Origin: Lysobacter enzymogenes
Lineage (GTDB): Bacteria; Pseudomonadota; Gammaproteobacteria; Xanthomonadales; Xanthomonadaceae
Reading direction: 5' to 3'
DNA: 64,000 bases
Assembly: GCF_023617245.1 (NCBI RefSeq)
Contig: NZ_CP067396.1
Coordinates: 2,542,001 to 2,606,000, forward strand
In this document: positions 28,621 through 38,008 of the stretch, in pieces
Layout of the letters: each line of letters begins with the position of its first letter
Position numbering within the stretch: the stretch's first letter is position 1
Position numbers and translations under genes: made by a program
Notes under the pieces: generated by a model
Database searches by the model: none
What the model was told of the DNA's origin: nothing
The model's input: only the letters and a program-made list of their open reading frames with translations

Positions 28621-28642
28621 ACGGCCCGCATGCGCGGGCCGT
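28621..28642 (-). terminator. Hairpin after the cytochrome c operon
   Basis: A perfect 9-bp stem acggcccgc / gcgggccgt with a 4-nt loop lies 28 bp past the stop of the minus-strand cytochrome gene. There is no clear U-run, so its role as terminator is probable only. Confidence 0.5.
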
Positions 28643-28669
28643 CCGGAGGTTCGCGCCTGGCGGCGGGAC

Positions 28670-29122
28670 TCAGTGGATGCCGTGCAGGTCGCGCAGCGTG
28701 GCGCCTTCCTGGATCGAGCCGAAGTAGGCGGCGAGGTCGGCGATCTGCTGGTCGTTCAGGGCCTTGGCCTGCGACGACATCAGCGAGTGCTCGCGGTCGC
28801 CGTCGCGGTACATCTGCAGCGAGTGGGCGATGTAGTCGTGGTACTGGCCGGCCAGCTTCGGGGTGAGCCCGTCGATCGGGGCGTTGCCCTTGGCGCCGTG
28901 GCAGTCCACGCAGGACTGGCCGGTGGCCTGGCCCTTGGTGTTGGCGAGCTTCTCGCCGGCTGCCGCGGTGCCGGCCGGCAGGCCCGAGGACGAGGAGGTG
29001 TGGCCTTCGTTGCGGTCGGCCGAGGAATGGCCGGCCGGGGCGTCGCCGGGGTTGGAGCAGGCGGCCAGGGCGAAGGCGAGCGAGGCGATGGCGAGGCCGC
29101 GCAGTAGGCTGGGATTCGTCAT
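28670..29122 (-). CDS. c-type cytochrome lipoprotein
   Basis: A 150-residue class I cytochrome c, an electron carrier of the periplasm. The signal ends in AFALAAC (Cys22), a lipobox, so it is probably anchored in a membrane by lipid. The heme c site CVDCH is at 71-75 in TGQSCVDCHGAKGNAP, and the C-terminal half (ALNDQQIADLAAYFGS) is the usual cytochrome c helix. A Met axial ligand is likely among the Met residues of the central loop. ATG 29122 lies 11 nt after the stop of a second cytochrome gene, so the two form an operon. The partner oxidoreductase is not in the window. Confidence 0.88.
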   Translation of the reverse strand: MTNPSLLRGLAIASLAFALAACSNPGDAPAGHSSADRNEGHTSSSSGLPAGTAAAGEKLANTKGQATGQSCVDCHGAKGNAPIDGLTPKLAGQYHDYIAHSLQMYRDGDREHSLMSSQAKALNDQQIADLAAYFGSIQEGATLRDLHGIH

Positions 29123-29133
29123 GGGGCGTCGGC

Positions 29134-29529
29134 TCACTTGGCGCTGGAAAGGAAGGCGGCGATGTCGGCGATGTCCTGGTCCGAGAAGCTCTGGGCCTGG
29201 GCCTGCATCGTCGGGTGCTTGCGCGTGCCCTTCTTGTACTCGTTCAGCGCGTTCGCCAGATACTCCGGCGATTGGCCGACGATCTTGGGAACGTGGTAGT
29301 TCGGGTAGGCGTTCTTGTAGCCGGTGACGCCGTGGCAGCCCTGGCAGGTGTAGGTGAGCTGGCGGCCGGTCTGCGGATTGCCCTTGATGCTGGGCGCGGC
29401 CGCGGCGGGCGCTGCGGTGGCCGGGGCGGCGGCGGGCGCCGTCGCGGCCGGGGCGGGGTCTTGCGCAGCCGCGCTCGCGGCGGCCAGGGTCAGGGCGAAG
29501 CAGGCGGCGATCGTCAGCGGTCGCATCAT
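29134..29529 (-). CDS. Soluble c-type cytochrome
   Basis: A 131-residue periplasmic monoheme cytochrome c. The signal peptide ends near ASAAAQ, followed by an Ala/Pro linker (24-46), then the heme site CQGCH at 62-66. Helix SDQDIADIAAFLSSAK closes the domain. The Tyr-rich loop YKNAYPNYHVPKIVGQ is typical of c4/c5-like domains. Two adjacent ATG codons (29529, 29526) are possible starts. It leads a two-cytochrome operon, divergent from the RND efflux operon. Confidence 0.88.
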   Translation of the reverse strand: MMRPLTIAACFALTLAAASAAAQDPAPAATAPAAAPATAAPAAAAPSIKGNPQTGRQLTYTCQGCHGVTGYKNAYPNYHVPKIVGQSPEYLANALNEYKKGTRKHPTMQAQAQSFSDQDIADIAAFLSSAK

Positions 29530-29899
29530 GTCGTAGTCCGCAATCTCGAGTGGCTAGCGAAAGGTGGTGGCTGGCTCTGCGCGGCCGTGACCGCGCACAA
29601 GTCCGCGAGTATAGCCGGCGCGGCGATTGCAACGAAGCCGTCCCTGGATGCATCCATACTGACGCCGGTCGCGGAACCGCGGCGGCGCCCCGGCGAGGAC
29701 CGGACCTGGATCGCGAAAGCGGCGCAAGCGCAACCGCCACAAGGCTTGCGCGCTTACCCTGCCTCAGATCGATGCCATGGCTCCAGTCATCATGACCTTC
29801 GGCGGATGTTGCTCCTCCGGGCCGGTGATATACCTATATACAACACCGGCATACGACCGGTAACCGACGAATTTAATAGCACTTTTGGGGTCGTCTCGA
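29530..29899. other. Divergent region between cytochromes and RND operon
   Basis: 370 bp with no gene. A notably AT-rich patch for this genome lies at 29826-29848 (gatatacctatatacaac), about 55-75 bp before the adaptor start, and is the best place for its promoter. I could not fix a -35 at good spacing. Confidence 0.45.
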
Positions 29900-31048
29900 A
29901 TGCGTCAACTCACCAACAACCGCGAGGGCGGTCCGGCGGTGCGCGTCACGGCAGCGGTGGCTGCATTGGCGCTGGCCTGCGCGCTGGGCCTGTCGGCCTG
30001 CAAGGGCGGCGCGGGCGCCGCCGACGCGCAGGCCAAGGAAGGCAAGGACAAGGTATCGGACGCCGTACCGGTGGAGATCGCCGCGGCGACCCGGCGCGCG
30101 ATCGCCGCCAGCTACACCGGCACCGCGCCGCTGGAGGCGCGCGCCGAGTCGCAGGTGGTGGCCAAGACCTCCGGCGTGGCGCTCGACGTGATGGTCGTGG
30201 AAGGCCAGCAGGTCAAGGCCGGGCAGGTGCTGGTGCGGCTGGATTCGGCCCGCGCCGAACAGCAGGCGGCGCAGACCGGCGCGACCCTGCGCAAGCTCGA
30301 GGCCAACTACGCCCGCTCGCGCCAGCTGGCCGAGCAGCGCCTGCTCAGCGCCAACGACAACGACCAGCTGCGCTACGACATGGAAAACGCGCGCGCCGCC
30401 AATCGCCTGGCCAACCTGGAACTGTCCTACGCCAAGGTCGAGGCGCCGATTTCCGGCGTGGTCGCCTCGCGTTCGATCAAGGCCGGCAACTTCGTCCAGA
30501 TCAACTCGCCGATCATCCGCATCGTCGACACCTCGATGCTGGAAGCCACCCTCAACGTGCCCGAGCGCGAGCTGGCCACGCTGAAGGCCGGCCAGCCGGT
30601 GCAGATGACGGTCGACGCGATGCCCGGCAAGAGCTTCGAGGGCAAGGTCGACCGGATCGCGCCGGTGGTGGATTCCGGCAGCGGCACCTTCCGGGTGATC
30701 TGCTCGTTCGTCGGCGGCGGCGTGCTGCAGCCGGGCATGTTCGGGCGCCTGCGCATCGACTACGACAGCCGCGCCGACGCGCTGGTGGTGCCGCGCGCGG
30801 CGTTGCTGGACGACGAGGGCGATCCGGCGGTGTTCGTGGTCCGCGGCAACAAGGTCGCGCGCACCTCGGTCAAGCTGGGCTACCTCGACGGCTCGTGGGC
30901 CGAAGTGCGCCAGGGCGTGAAGCTCGGCGACCAGGTCGTGGTGGCCGGCAAGACCGCGCTGCGCGAAGGCAGCGAAGTGCTGCCGATCAACGCCAAGCCG
31001 GTCGCCAGCGCGGCCGCGCCGGCCGCGAAGGCGCCGATCAAGCAGTAA
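29900..31048 (+). CDS. RND efflux periplasmic adaptor
   Basis: A 382-residue membrane-fusion protein linking an RND pump to an outer-membrane channel. The signal peptide ends LALACALGLSAC (Cys34), a lipobox. The order is that of the family: barrel strand TGTAPLEARAESQVVAK, lipoyl half VEGQQVKAGQVLVRLDS, alpha-helical hairpin (LRKLEANYARSRQLAEQ), second lipoyl half YAKVEAPISGVV, beta-barrel and membrane-proximal domain. ATG 29900 is chosen over an upstream TTG because it directly precedes the signal. Two pump genes follow, so this is the first gene of a transport operon. Substrate unknown. Confidence 0.92.
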   Translation: MRQLTNNREGGPAVRVTAAVAALALACALGLSACKGGAGAADAQAKEGKDKVSDAVPVEIAAATRRAIAASYTGTAPLEARAESQVVAKTSGVALDVMVVEGQQVKAGQVLVRLDSARAEQQAAQTGATLRKLEANYARSRQLAEQRLLSANDNDQLRYDMENARAANRLANLELSYAKVEAPISGVVASRSIKAGNFVQINSPIIRIVDTSMLEATLNVPERELATLKAGQPVQMTVDAMPGKSFEGKVDRIAPVVDSGSGTFRVICSFVGGGVLQPGMFGRLRIDYDSRADALVVPRAALLDDEGDPAVFVVRGNKVARTSVKLGYLDGSWAEVRQGVKLGDQVVVAGKTALREGSEVLPINAKPVASAAAPAAKAPIKQ

Positions 31049-31181
31049 GCGGCCGCCGCGCCGCCGCCGGGCGACCGGCGCGGCGCGGAGGCGACATGCG
31101 GCGCCTGCCGCCACGGTGCGGCCCCGGCCGCGCCGTGCGCCGGTCCGTACCGAACTCCAATACCGAAACTGAGGACTGGCT

Positions 31182-34100
31182 GTGGCTCAGCTTCCGGACG
31201 CGACGTCCTTCAACCTGGTGGAGTTTTCCACCCGCCGCCGGGTCACCGTGGCGATGGTCACCATCACCTTCCTGCTGTTCGGCGTGATCGCGCTCAACAG
31301 CCTGAAGGTCAACCTGCTGCCCGATCTCAGCTATCCCACGCTGACCGTGCGCACCGAATACACCGGCGCCGCGCCGACCGAGATCGAGACCCTGATCACC
31401 GAGCCGCTGGAAGAGGCGGTCGGCGTGGTCAAGGGCCTGCGCAAGCTCAAGTCGGTCTCGCGCACCGGCCAGAGCGACGTGGTGCTGGAGTTCGCCTGGG
31501 GCACCGACATGGACCAGGCCAGCCTGGAGGTGCGCGACAAGATGGAGATCGTGCAGCTGCCGCTGGAGGCCAAGAAGCCGGTGCTGCTGCGCTTCAATCC
31601 CTCGACCGAGCCGATCCTGCGCATCGCCCTGTCCAACAAGGGCGGCGACACGGCCGGCGAGACCGAGGCGATCCGCCAGCTCACCGCGCTGCGCCGCTAC
31701 GCCGACGACGACCTGAAGAAGAAGCTCGAGCCGGTCGAGGGCGTGGCCGCGGTCAAGGTCGGCGGCGGCCTCGAGGACGAGATCCAGGTCGACATCGACC
31801 AGCAGAAGATCTCCCAGCTCAACCTGCCGATCGACACGGTGATCCAGCGGCTCAAGGCCGAGAACGTCAACATCTCCGGCGGCCGCCTGGAAGAAGGGCA
31901 GCAGCGCTATCTGGTGCGCACGGTCAACGAGTTCGCGACCGTGCCGGAAATCCGCGAGATGCTGGTCACCACCCAGAACCAGGGCAGCAGCGCCGCCGCC
32001 GACGCCGCCGCCGAGATGGCGCGGGTGGCCGCGGCCTCGGGTTCGGCCGACGCGATGGCCGCGGCGGCCTCGGTGCAGAGCGCCAACGACGGTAGCCAGA
32101 GCACGCCCGCCGGCGGCAAGCCGGTGCGGCTCAAGGACATCGCCGACGTCCGCCAGGGCTACAAGGAACGCGAGGCGATCATCCGCCTGGGCGGCAAGGA
32201 AGCGGTGGAGCTGGCGATCTACAAGGAAGGCGACGCCAACACCGTGGCCACGGCCGATGCGGTGCAGGCGCGGCTGGAGCAGATCAAGACGCAGATTCCG
32301 CCGGACGTCGAGCTGACCACCATCGACGACCAGTCGCAGTTCATCCGCCACGCCATCGCCGACGTCAAGAAGGACGCGGTGATCGGCGGCCTGCTGGCGA
32401 TCCTGATCATCTTCCTGTTCCTGCGCGACGGCTGGAGCACGTTCGTGATCGGCCTGTCGCTGCCGGTGTCGATCGTGGCCACGTTCTTCTTCATGGACCG
32501 GCTCGGCCTGAGCCTCAACGTGATGTCGCTGGGCGGCCTGGCGCTGGCCACCGGCCTGGTGGTGGACGACTCGATCGTGGTGCTGGAATCCATCGCCAAG
32601 GCGCGCGAACGCGGCCTGGGCGTGCTCGAGGCGGCCGTCGCCGGCACCCGCGAAGTCAGCATGGCGGTGGTGGCCTCGACCCTGACCACGATCGCGGTGT
32701 TCCTGCCGCTGGTGTTCGTCGAAGGCATCGCCGGCCAGCTGTTCCGCGACCAGGCGCTGACCGTGGCGCTGGCGATCGGCATCTCGCTGATCGTGTCGAT
32801 GACCCTGATCCCGATGCTCAGCGCGTTGCGCGGGCGGCCGGCGCTGGGCTTCCAGGAAGAAGCGCCGCATCCGCGCTGGGAGCCGAACAACCGGCTGCTG
32901 CGCGCGCTGGCGTGGATCCCGCGCGGCATCGCCATCGGCGTGCGCAGCGTGTTCTTCGGCATCGCCTGGGCGATCGTGCGGGTCTGGCGCCTGCTCGGCG
33001 CGGTGCTCGGCCCGGTCATGGGCAAGGCCAGCGACGTCGCGATGGCGCCGTACGGCCGCGCCGAACGCGGTTATCTGAAGCTGCTGCCGGCGGCGCTGGC
33101 CCATCGCGGGCTGGTGCTGACCCTGGCCGGCGCGGCGTTCGTCGCCACGCTCGCGGCGGTGCCTTTGCTGGGCGCCGACCTGATCCCGCAGCTGGCCCAG
33201 GACCGCTTCGACATGACCGTCAAGCTGCCGCCGGGCACGCCGCTGCGCGAGACCGACAAGCTGGTGCGCGAGATCCAGTCCAAGCACGAGAAGGACCCCG
33301 GCATCCGCGCCTGGTTCGGCGTCAGCGGCAGCGGCACGCGGCTGGACGCGAACCCGACCGAGAGCGGCGAGAACATCGGCAAGATCACCGTGGTGATGGC
33401 CGACGGCGGCAGCAAGCAGGTCGAGGCCGAGGAAACCGAGCGCCTGCGCCAGACCATGCGCGCGCATCCCGGCGCGCAGGTCGACTTCGCCCGCCCGCAG
33501 CTTTTCAGCTTCTCCACGCCGCTGGAAATCGAGCTGCGCGGCCAGGACCTGGACACCATCCAGCGCGCCGGCCAGCACATGGCCAAGCTGCTGCGCGGCA
33601 ACGCTCATTTCGCCGACGTCAAATCGACGGTGGAGCAGGGCTTCCCCGAGATCCAGATCCGCTTCGACCAGGACCGCGCCGGCGCGCTCGGCCTGGCCAC
33701 CCGCGACATCGCCGACATCGTGGTCAAGAAGGTGCGCGGCGACGTCGCCACCCGCTACAGCTTCCGCGACCGCAAGATCGACGTGCTGGTGCGCGCGCGC
33801 GCGGCCGACCGCGCCTCGATCGAGGGCATTCGCCGGCTGATCGTCAATCCCGGCAGCAACCGCCCGGTGACGCTGGAATCGGTGGCGCAGGTGATCGCCA
33901 CCACCGGCCCCAGCGAGATCCACCGCGCCGACCAGGTGCGGGTGGCGATCGTGTCGTCGAACCTGCGCGACATCGACCTGGGCGGCGCCATCGCCGAGGT
34001 CGAGAAGATGGTGCGCGAGCAGCCGCTGAGCCCGGAGGTGCGCATGCACATCGGCGGTCAGGGCGAGGAACTGCAGCAATCGATCAACTCGCTGCTGTTC

Positions 34101-34673
34101 GCGTTCGGGCTGGCGATCTTCCTGGTGTATCTGGTGATGGCCTCGCAGTTCGAGTCGCTGCTGCACCCGTTCGTGATCCTGTTCACCATCCCGCTGGCCC
34201 TAGTCGGCGCGGTGCTGGCGCTGCTGCTGACCAACTCGACCGTGTCGGTGGTGGTGTTCATCGGCTTGATCCTGCTGGTCGGCCTGGTGGTGAAGAACGC
34301 GATCATCCTGATCGACAAGGTCAACCAGTTGCGCGAGCACGGCATGGCCAAGCGCGAGGCGCTGATCGAAGGCGCGCGCTCGCGCCTGCGTCCGATCATC
34401 ATGACCACGCTGTGCACCCTGTTCGGCTTCCTGCCGCTGGCCATCGCCACCGGCGAAGGCGCGGAAGTGCGCTCGCCGATGGCGATCACCGTGATCGGCG
34501 GCCTGCTGGTGTCGACCCTGCTGACCCTGGTGGTGATCCCGGTGGTGTACGACCTGCTCGACCGCCGCGGCGACGCCTACTACCGCGAACGCGTGCGCAA
34601 GGCCCGGCGCCGCGACGAAGCGGTGGCCGACAAGATCGGCCACGACAACGATCCGCTGACCGAGGCGCACTGA
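31182..34673 (+). CDS. RND efflux inner-membrane pump, first of two
   Basis: A 1163-residue proton-driven RND transporter. TM1 (about 22-40) is followed by the porter domain, then the TM block with GLVVDDSIVVLESI, the acidic TM4 proton-relay motif. A second repeat ends in GLVVKNAIILIDKVN. Two features are unusual: an Ala-rich insertion at about 266-313 (SSAAADAAAEMARVAAASGS) in the first porter half, and a cytosolic stretch at about 545-610. The start is GTG 31182 with GAGG upstream; the product begins MAQLPDATSFNLVEFSTRR. The next pump gene starts 1 nt after the stop. It may form a mixed trimer with it, as MdtB/MdtC do. Confidence 0.93.
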   Translation: MAQLPDATSFNLVEFSTRRRVTVAMVTITFLLFGVIALNSLKVNLLPDLSYPTLTVRTEYTGAAPTEIETLITEPLEEAVGVVKGLRKLKSVSRTGQSDVVLEFAWGTDMDQASLEVRDKMEIVQLPLEAKKPVLLRFNPSTEPILRIALSNKGGDTAGETEAIRQLTALRRYADDDLKKKLEPVEGVAAVKVGGGLEDEIQVDIDQQKISQLNLPIDTVIQRLKAENVNISGGRLEEGQQRYLVRTVNEFATVPEIREMLVTTQNQGSSAAADAAAEMARVAAASGSADAMAAAASVQSANDGSQSTPAGGKPVRLKDIADVRQGYKEREAIIRLGGKEAVELAIYKEGDANTVATADAVQARLEQIKTQIPPDVELTTIDDQSQFIRHAIADVKKDAVIGGLLAILIIFLFLRDGWSTFVIGLSLPVSIVATFFFMDRLGLSLNVMSLGGLALATGLVVDDSIVVLESIAKARERGLGVLEAAVAGTREVSMAVVASTLTTIAVFLPLVFVEGIAGQLFRDQALTVALAIGISLIVSMTLIPMLSALRGRPALGFQEEAPHPRWEPNNRLLRALAWIPRGIAIGVRSVFFGIAWAIVRVWRLLGAVLGPVMGKASDVAMAPYGRAERGYLKLLPAALAHRGLVLTLAGAAFVATLAAVPLLGADLIPQLAQDRFDMTVKLPPGTPLRETDKLVREIQSKHEKDPGIRAWFGVSGSGTRLDANPTESGENIGKITVVMADGGSKQVEAEETERLRQTMRAHPGAQVDFARPQLFSFSTPLEIELRGQDLDTIQRAGQHMAKLLRGNAHFADVKSTVEQGFPEIQIRFDQDRAGALGLATRDIADIVVKKVRGDVATRYSFRDRKIDVLVRARAADRASIEGIRRLIVNPGSNRPVTLESVAQVIATTGPSEIHRADQVRVAIVSSNLRDIDLGGAIAEVEKMVREQPLSPEVRMHIGGQGEELQQSINSLLFAFGLAIFLVYLVMASQFESLLHPFVILFTIPLALVGAVLALLLTNSTVSVVVFIGLILLVGLVVKNAIILIDKVNQLREHGMAKREALIEGARSRLRPIIMTTLCTLFGFLPLAIATGEGAEVRSPMAITVIGGLLVSTLLTLVVIPVVYDLLDRRGDAYYRERVRKARRRDEAVADKIGHDNDPLTEAH

Positions 34674-34674
34674 C

Positions 34675-37600
34675 ATGAGCGGCGTCGCCGAGATCAGCAT
34701 CAAGCGGCCGATCACGACCATCATGCTGTTCGTGTCGATGTTCGTGATCGGCCTGATCGCGGCCGTGCGGCTGCCGTTGGAGTCGCTGCCGGACATTTCC
34801 GCGCCGTTCCTGTTCATCCAGCTGCCGTACGACGGCTCCACCCCGGAAGAGGTGGAACGCACGATCCTGCGCCCGGCCGAAGAGGCGCTGGCGACGATGA
34901 CCGGGATCAAGAGCATGAACGGCAACGCGCGTTCGGACAGCGCGTCGATCTTCCTGCAGTTCAAGGACTGGGACCGCGACATCTCGATCGCCGCGTCCGA
35001 CGCGCGCGAGCGCATCGACGCGATCATGGACGACCTGCCGGACGGTTTTCAGCGCTACTTCGTGTTCAAGTGGTCGTCCTCCGACGAGGCGGTGCTGCAG
35101 GTGCGCCTGGCCGGCGACATGGACCTGAGCCGCGAGTACGACCTGATCGACCGCGAGTTCAAGCGCCGGCTCGAACGCATTCCCGGCGTGGCCAAGGTCG
35201 AGATCGGCGGCGCCGCGCCGAACGAGGTCGAGATCGCGATCCTGCCCGACCGCCTGGTCGCCCACGGCGTCGATCTCAACACCCTGACCAAGAGCCTGCA
35301 GGCGCTGAATTTCTCCATTTCCGCCGGCGAGATCGAGGACGGCGGCCGCCGCCTGCGGGTGCAGCCGATCGGCCAGGTGGTCGACCTGGAGCAGTTCCGC
35401 AACGTCTCGATCAACAACAAGGGCCTGAAGCTGCGCGACATCGCCGACGTGCGGCTCAAGCCGGCGCGGCTGGACACCGGCCGGCGCCTGGACGGGCGCC
35501 CGGCGATCGGCCTGGACATCTTCAAGGAGCGCAGCGCCAACCTGGTCGAGGTCTCGCGCCTGGCCCTGGCCGAGGTCGAGGCGATCCGCGCGCAGCCGGC
35601 GCTGCGCAACATCGAGATCAAGGTCGTCTCCAACCAGGGCAAGGACGTCACCGATTCGCTGCTGGAGCTGGCCGAGGCCGGCGGCATCGGCTTGCTGCTG
35701 TCGGTCGCGGTGCTGTTCTTCTTCCTGCGCCACTGGCCGTCGACGCTGATGGTGACCCTGGCGATCCCGATCTGCTTCGTGATGACCCTGGGCTTCATGC
35801 ACTTCTTCGGCGTGACCCTCAACGTGCTGTCGCTGATGGGCCTGCTGCTGGCGGTGGGCATGCTGGTCGACAACGCGGTGGTGGTGGTGGAGAGCATCTA
35901 CCAGGAACGCGAGAAGATGCCCGACCAGCCCGAGCTGGCCTCGATCATCGGCACCCGCCACGTCGCCATCGCGCTGTCGGCCGGCACCTTGTGCCACTGC
36001 ATCGTGTTCCTGCCCAACCTGCTCGGCGAGACCAACGACATCAGCATCTTCATGTCGCAGATCGCCATCACCATCTCGGTGTCGCTGCTGGCCTCGTGGC
36101 TGGTGGCGGTGAGCCTGATCCCGATGCTCTCGGCGCGGCTCAAGACCCCGCCGGCGGTGGCCAGCGACCGCGGCCTGATCCCGCGCCTGCAGCGCAGCTA
36201 CGCGCGCTTCCTGCGCTGGACCCTGGAGCATCGCGGCCTCAGCGTCGCCGGCATCGTCCTCATCGTCGCCGTCAGCGTGGTGCCGATGGTGAAGACCAAG
36301 TACGACATGTTCGGCAACGAGGGCGGCAAGGAGGCCTTCATCGGCTACCACTGGAAGGGCAGCTACACCCGCCAGCAGATGTCCGACGAGATCCTCAAGA
36401 TCGAGCAGTACCTGGAGCCGCGCCGCAAGCAGTACCACATCAAGCAGATCTACTCGTTCTTCAGCGAGGAGGGCGGCGGAGGCGGCGGCACCCGGCTGCA
36501 GTTCTTCGAGGACAAGGTCGACAACACCAAGGCGCTGCTGGACCGGCTGTCCAAGGACCTGCCCAAGTCGGCCAAGGCCGAGGTCACGGTGTCGGCCGGC
36601 GGCAATGGCGGCGGCGGTGGCGGCGGGGGCGGGCAGGACGGCAAGAACGTGCAGGTGCAGCTGGTTGGCGACTCGACCGAGACCCTGAGCGATCTGGCCG
36701 CCGACATCGTGCCGATCCTCTCGCGCCGCGCGGAGCTGCGCGACGTGCGGGTGGACATCGGCGATCGCAACACCGAGCTCAACGTGCGCGTGGACCGCGA
36801 GCGCGCGGCCTCGTTCGGTTTCAGCGTCGAGGAAGTCTCGCGCTTCGTCGGCCTGGCCCTGCGCGGCGCCCAGCTGCGCGACTTCCAGCGCGGCGAGACC
36901 GAGGTGCCGGTGTGGGCGCGCTTCGCCGGCGCGGAGAGCTACGGCATCGAGAACCTGTCCGAGTTCACCGTGCGTTCGCCCGACGGCCGCAGCGTGCCGC
37001 TGCTGGCGATGGTCGACGTCAGCGTGCGTCCGACCGCGAGCCAGATCAACCGCAACAACCGCCAGACCACGCTGACCATAGTCGCCGCGCTCAACGGCAA
37101 GGCGACCACGCCGGACGCGCGCAAGGCGATGGAGGAAACGCTCAAGGCCGTGGCGTTCCCGGCCGGCTACCACTACAGCTTCGACGGCAGCTCGTTCGAG
37201 CGCGACGACGACGCCGGCAAGCAGATGATGATCAATCTGGTGCTGGCGCTGGTGATGATCTACGTGGTGATGGCGGCGGTGTTCGAATCGCTGCTGTTCC
37301 CGGCGGCGATCATGAGCTGCGTGGTGTTTTCGATCTTCGGCGTGTTCTGGCTGTTCTGGCTGACCGGCAGCTCGTTCACGGTGATGGCCTTCATCGGCAT
37401 CCTGGTGCTGATGGGCGTGGTGGTGAACAACGGCATCGTCATGGTCGAGCACATCAACAACCTGCGCCGGCGCGGGCTCAGCCGCAGCGAGGCGCTGATC
37501 GAGGGCAGCCGCGAACGCCTGCGCCCGATCATGATGACCATGGGCACGGCGATCCTGGCGATGATCCCGATCTCGCTGAGCGACACCGTGGTGCTCGGCG

Positions 37601-37782
37601 GCCTGGCCTATTCGCCGATGGCGCGCGCGGTGGCCGGCGGGCTGGCGTTCTCGACCGTGGTCAGCCTGTTGTTCCTGCCGACCATCTACGCCCTGCTCGA
37701 CGACCTGCGTTCGGGCACCGCGGGGCTGGTGCGGCGCGCGCGCGGCGGCGCGGCGACGGGGGCGGCGACGGCGCAAGCCTGA
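34675..37782 (+). CDS. RND efflux inner-membrane pump, second of two
   Basis: A 1035-residue RND transporter, normal length, beginning MSGVAEISIKRPITTIML. The TM4 acidic motif is present as GMLVDNAVVVVESI, and the second repeat has VVNNGIVMVEHINNLR. Two glycine runs interrupt the second porter half (EEGGGGGGTR near 600 and GGNGGGGGGGGG near 645), probably flexible loops. It is tightly coupled to the preceding pump gene (1-nt gap). No outer-membrane TolC-like gene follows, so the complex must use a channel encoded elsewhere. The pump pair and adaptor form one operon ending at the terminator near 37931. Confidence 0.93.
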   Translation: MSGVAEISIKRPITTIMLFVSMFVIGLIAAVRLPLESLPDISAPFLFIQLPYDGSTPEEVERTILRPAEEALATMTGIKSMNGNARSDSASIFLQFKDWDRDISIAASDARERIDAIMDDLPDGFQRYFVFKWSSSDEAVLQVRLAGDMDLSREYDLIDREFKRRLERIPGVAKVEIGGAAPNEVEIAILPDRLVAHGVDLNTLTKSLQALNFSISAGEIEDGGRRLRVQPIGQVVDLEQFRNVSINNKGLKLRDIADVRLKPARLDTGRRLDGRPAIGLDIFKERSANLVEVSRLALAEVEAIRAQPALRNIEIKVVSNQGKDVTDSLLELAEAGGIGLLLSVAVLFFFLRHWPSTLMVTLAIPICFVMTLGFMHFFGVTLNVLSLMGLLLAVGMLVDNAVVVVESIYQEREKMPDQPELASIIGTRHVAIALSAGTLCHCIVFLPNLLGETNDISIFMSQIAITISVSLLASWLVAVSLIPMLSARLKTPPAVASDRGLIPRLQRSYARFLRWTLEHRGLSVAGIVLIVAVSVVPMVKTKYDMFGNEGGKEAFIGYHWKGSYTRQQMSDEILKIEQYLEPRRKQYHIKQIYSFFSEEGGGGGGTRLQFFEDKVDNTKALLDRLSKDLPKSAKAEVTVSAGGNGGGGGGGGGQDGKNVQVQLVGDSTETLSDLAADIVPILSRRAELRDVRVDIGDRNTELNVRVDRERAASFGFSVEEVSRFVGLALRGAQLRDFQRGETEVPVWARFAGAESYGIENLSEFTVRSPDGRSVPLLAMVDVSVRPTASQINRNNRQTTLTIVAALNGKATTPDARKAMEETLKAVAFPAGYHYSFDGSSFERDDDAGKQMMINLVLALVMIYVVMAAVFESLLFPAAIMSCVVFSIFGVFWLFWLTGSSFTVMAFIGILVLMGVVVNNGIVMVEHINNLRRRGLSRSEALIEGSRERLRPIMMTMGTAILAMIPISLSDTVVLGGLAYSPMARAVAGGLAFSTVVSLLFLPTIYALLDDLRSGTAGLVRRARGGAATGAATAQA

Positions 37783-37806
37783 GCCGCGGAAGTTGCGTTT
37801 AGCCCT

Positions 37807-37892
37807 GTAGGAGCGGCGCGAGCCGCGACCGCGGGCTCGCAAGGTTGCGCCGTAAGCGCGGTGTCGCGGTCGCGGCTCGCGCCGCTCCTGCA
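37807..37892. repeat. REPIN, GTAG family
   Basis: Left REP gtaggagcggcgcgagccgc, with inner palindrome GCGGC-gcga-GCCGC, and inverted right REP gcggctcgcgccgctcctgc flank a spacer. GTAG heads are the hallmark of REPs mobilised by RAYT transposases; no such gene is in the window. Confidence 0.85.
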
Positions 37893-37930
37893 GGGCGCAA
37901 CCGGTTTTCGCGTCGGGCCGCACGCATGCG

Positions 37931-37963
37931 AAAACGGCGCCGCATGACTGCGGCGCCGTTTTT
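37931..37963. terminator. Bidirectional terminator
   Basis: A perfect 14-bp stem aaaacggcgccgca / tgcggcgccgtttt with a 4-nt loop has A-runs and T-runs on the two sides. It lies between the convergent RND operon and the TraB-family gene and can serve both. Confidence 0.9.
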
Positions 37964-38008
37964 CGCGAGGCGAGGACGCGGCGGGGCCCGCGCTTCGGGA
38001 TTACCGAC

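Noticed and set aside
31038..37923. Two frames of over 1000 codons opposite the RND pump genes
   Set aside because: His/Arg/Asp-rich antisense translations; the plus strand encodes intact RND pumps with all motifs.
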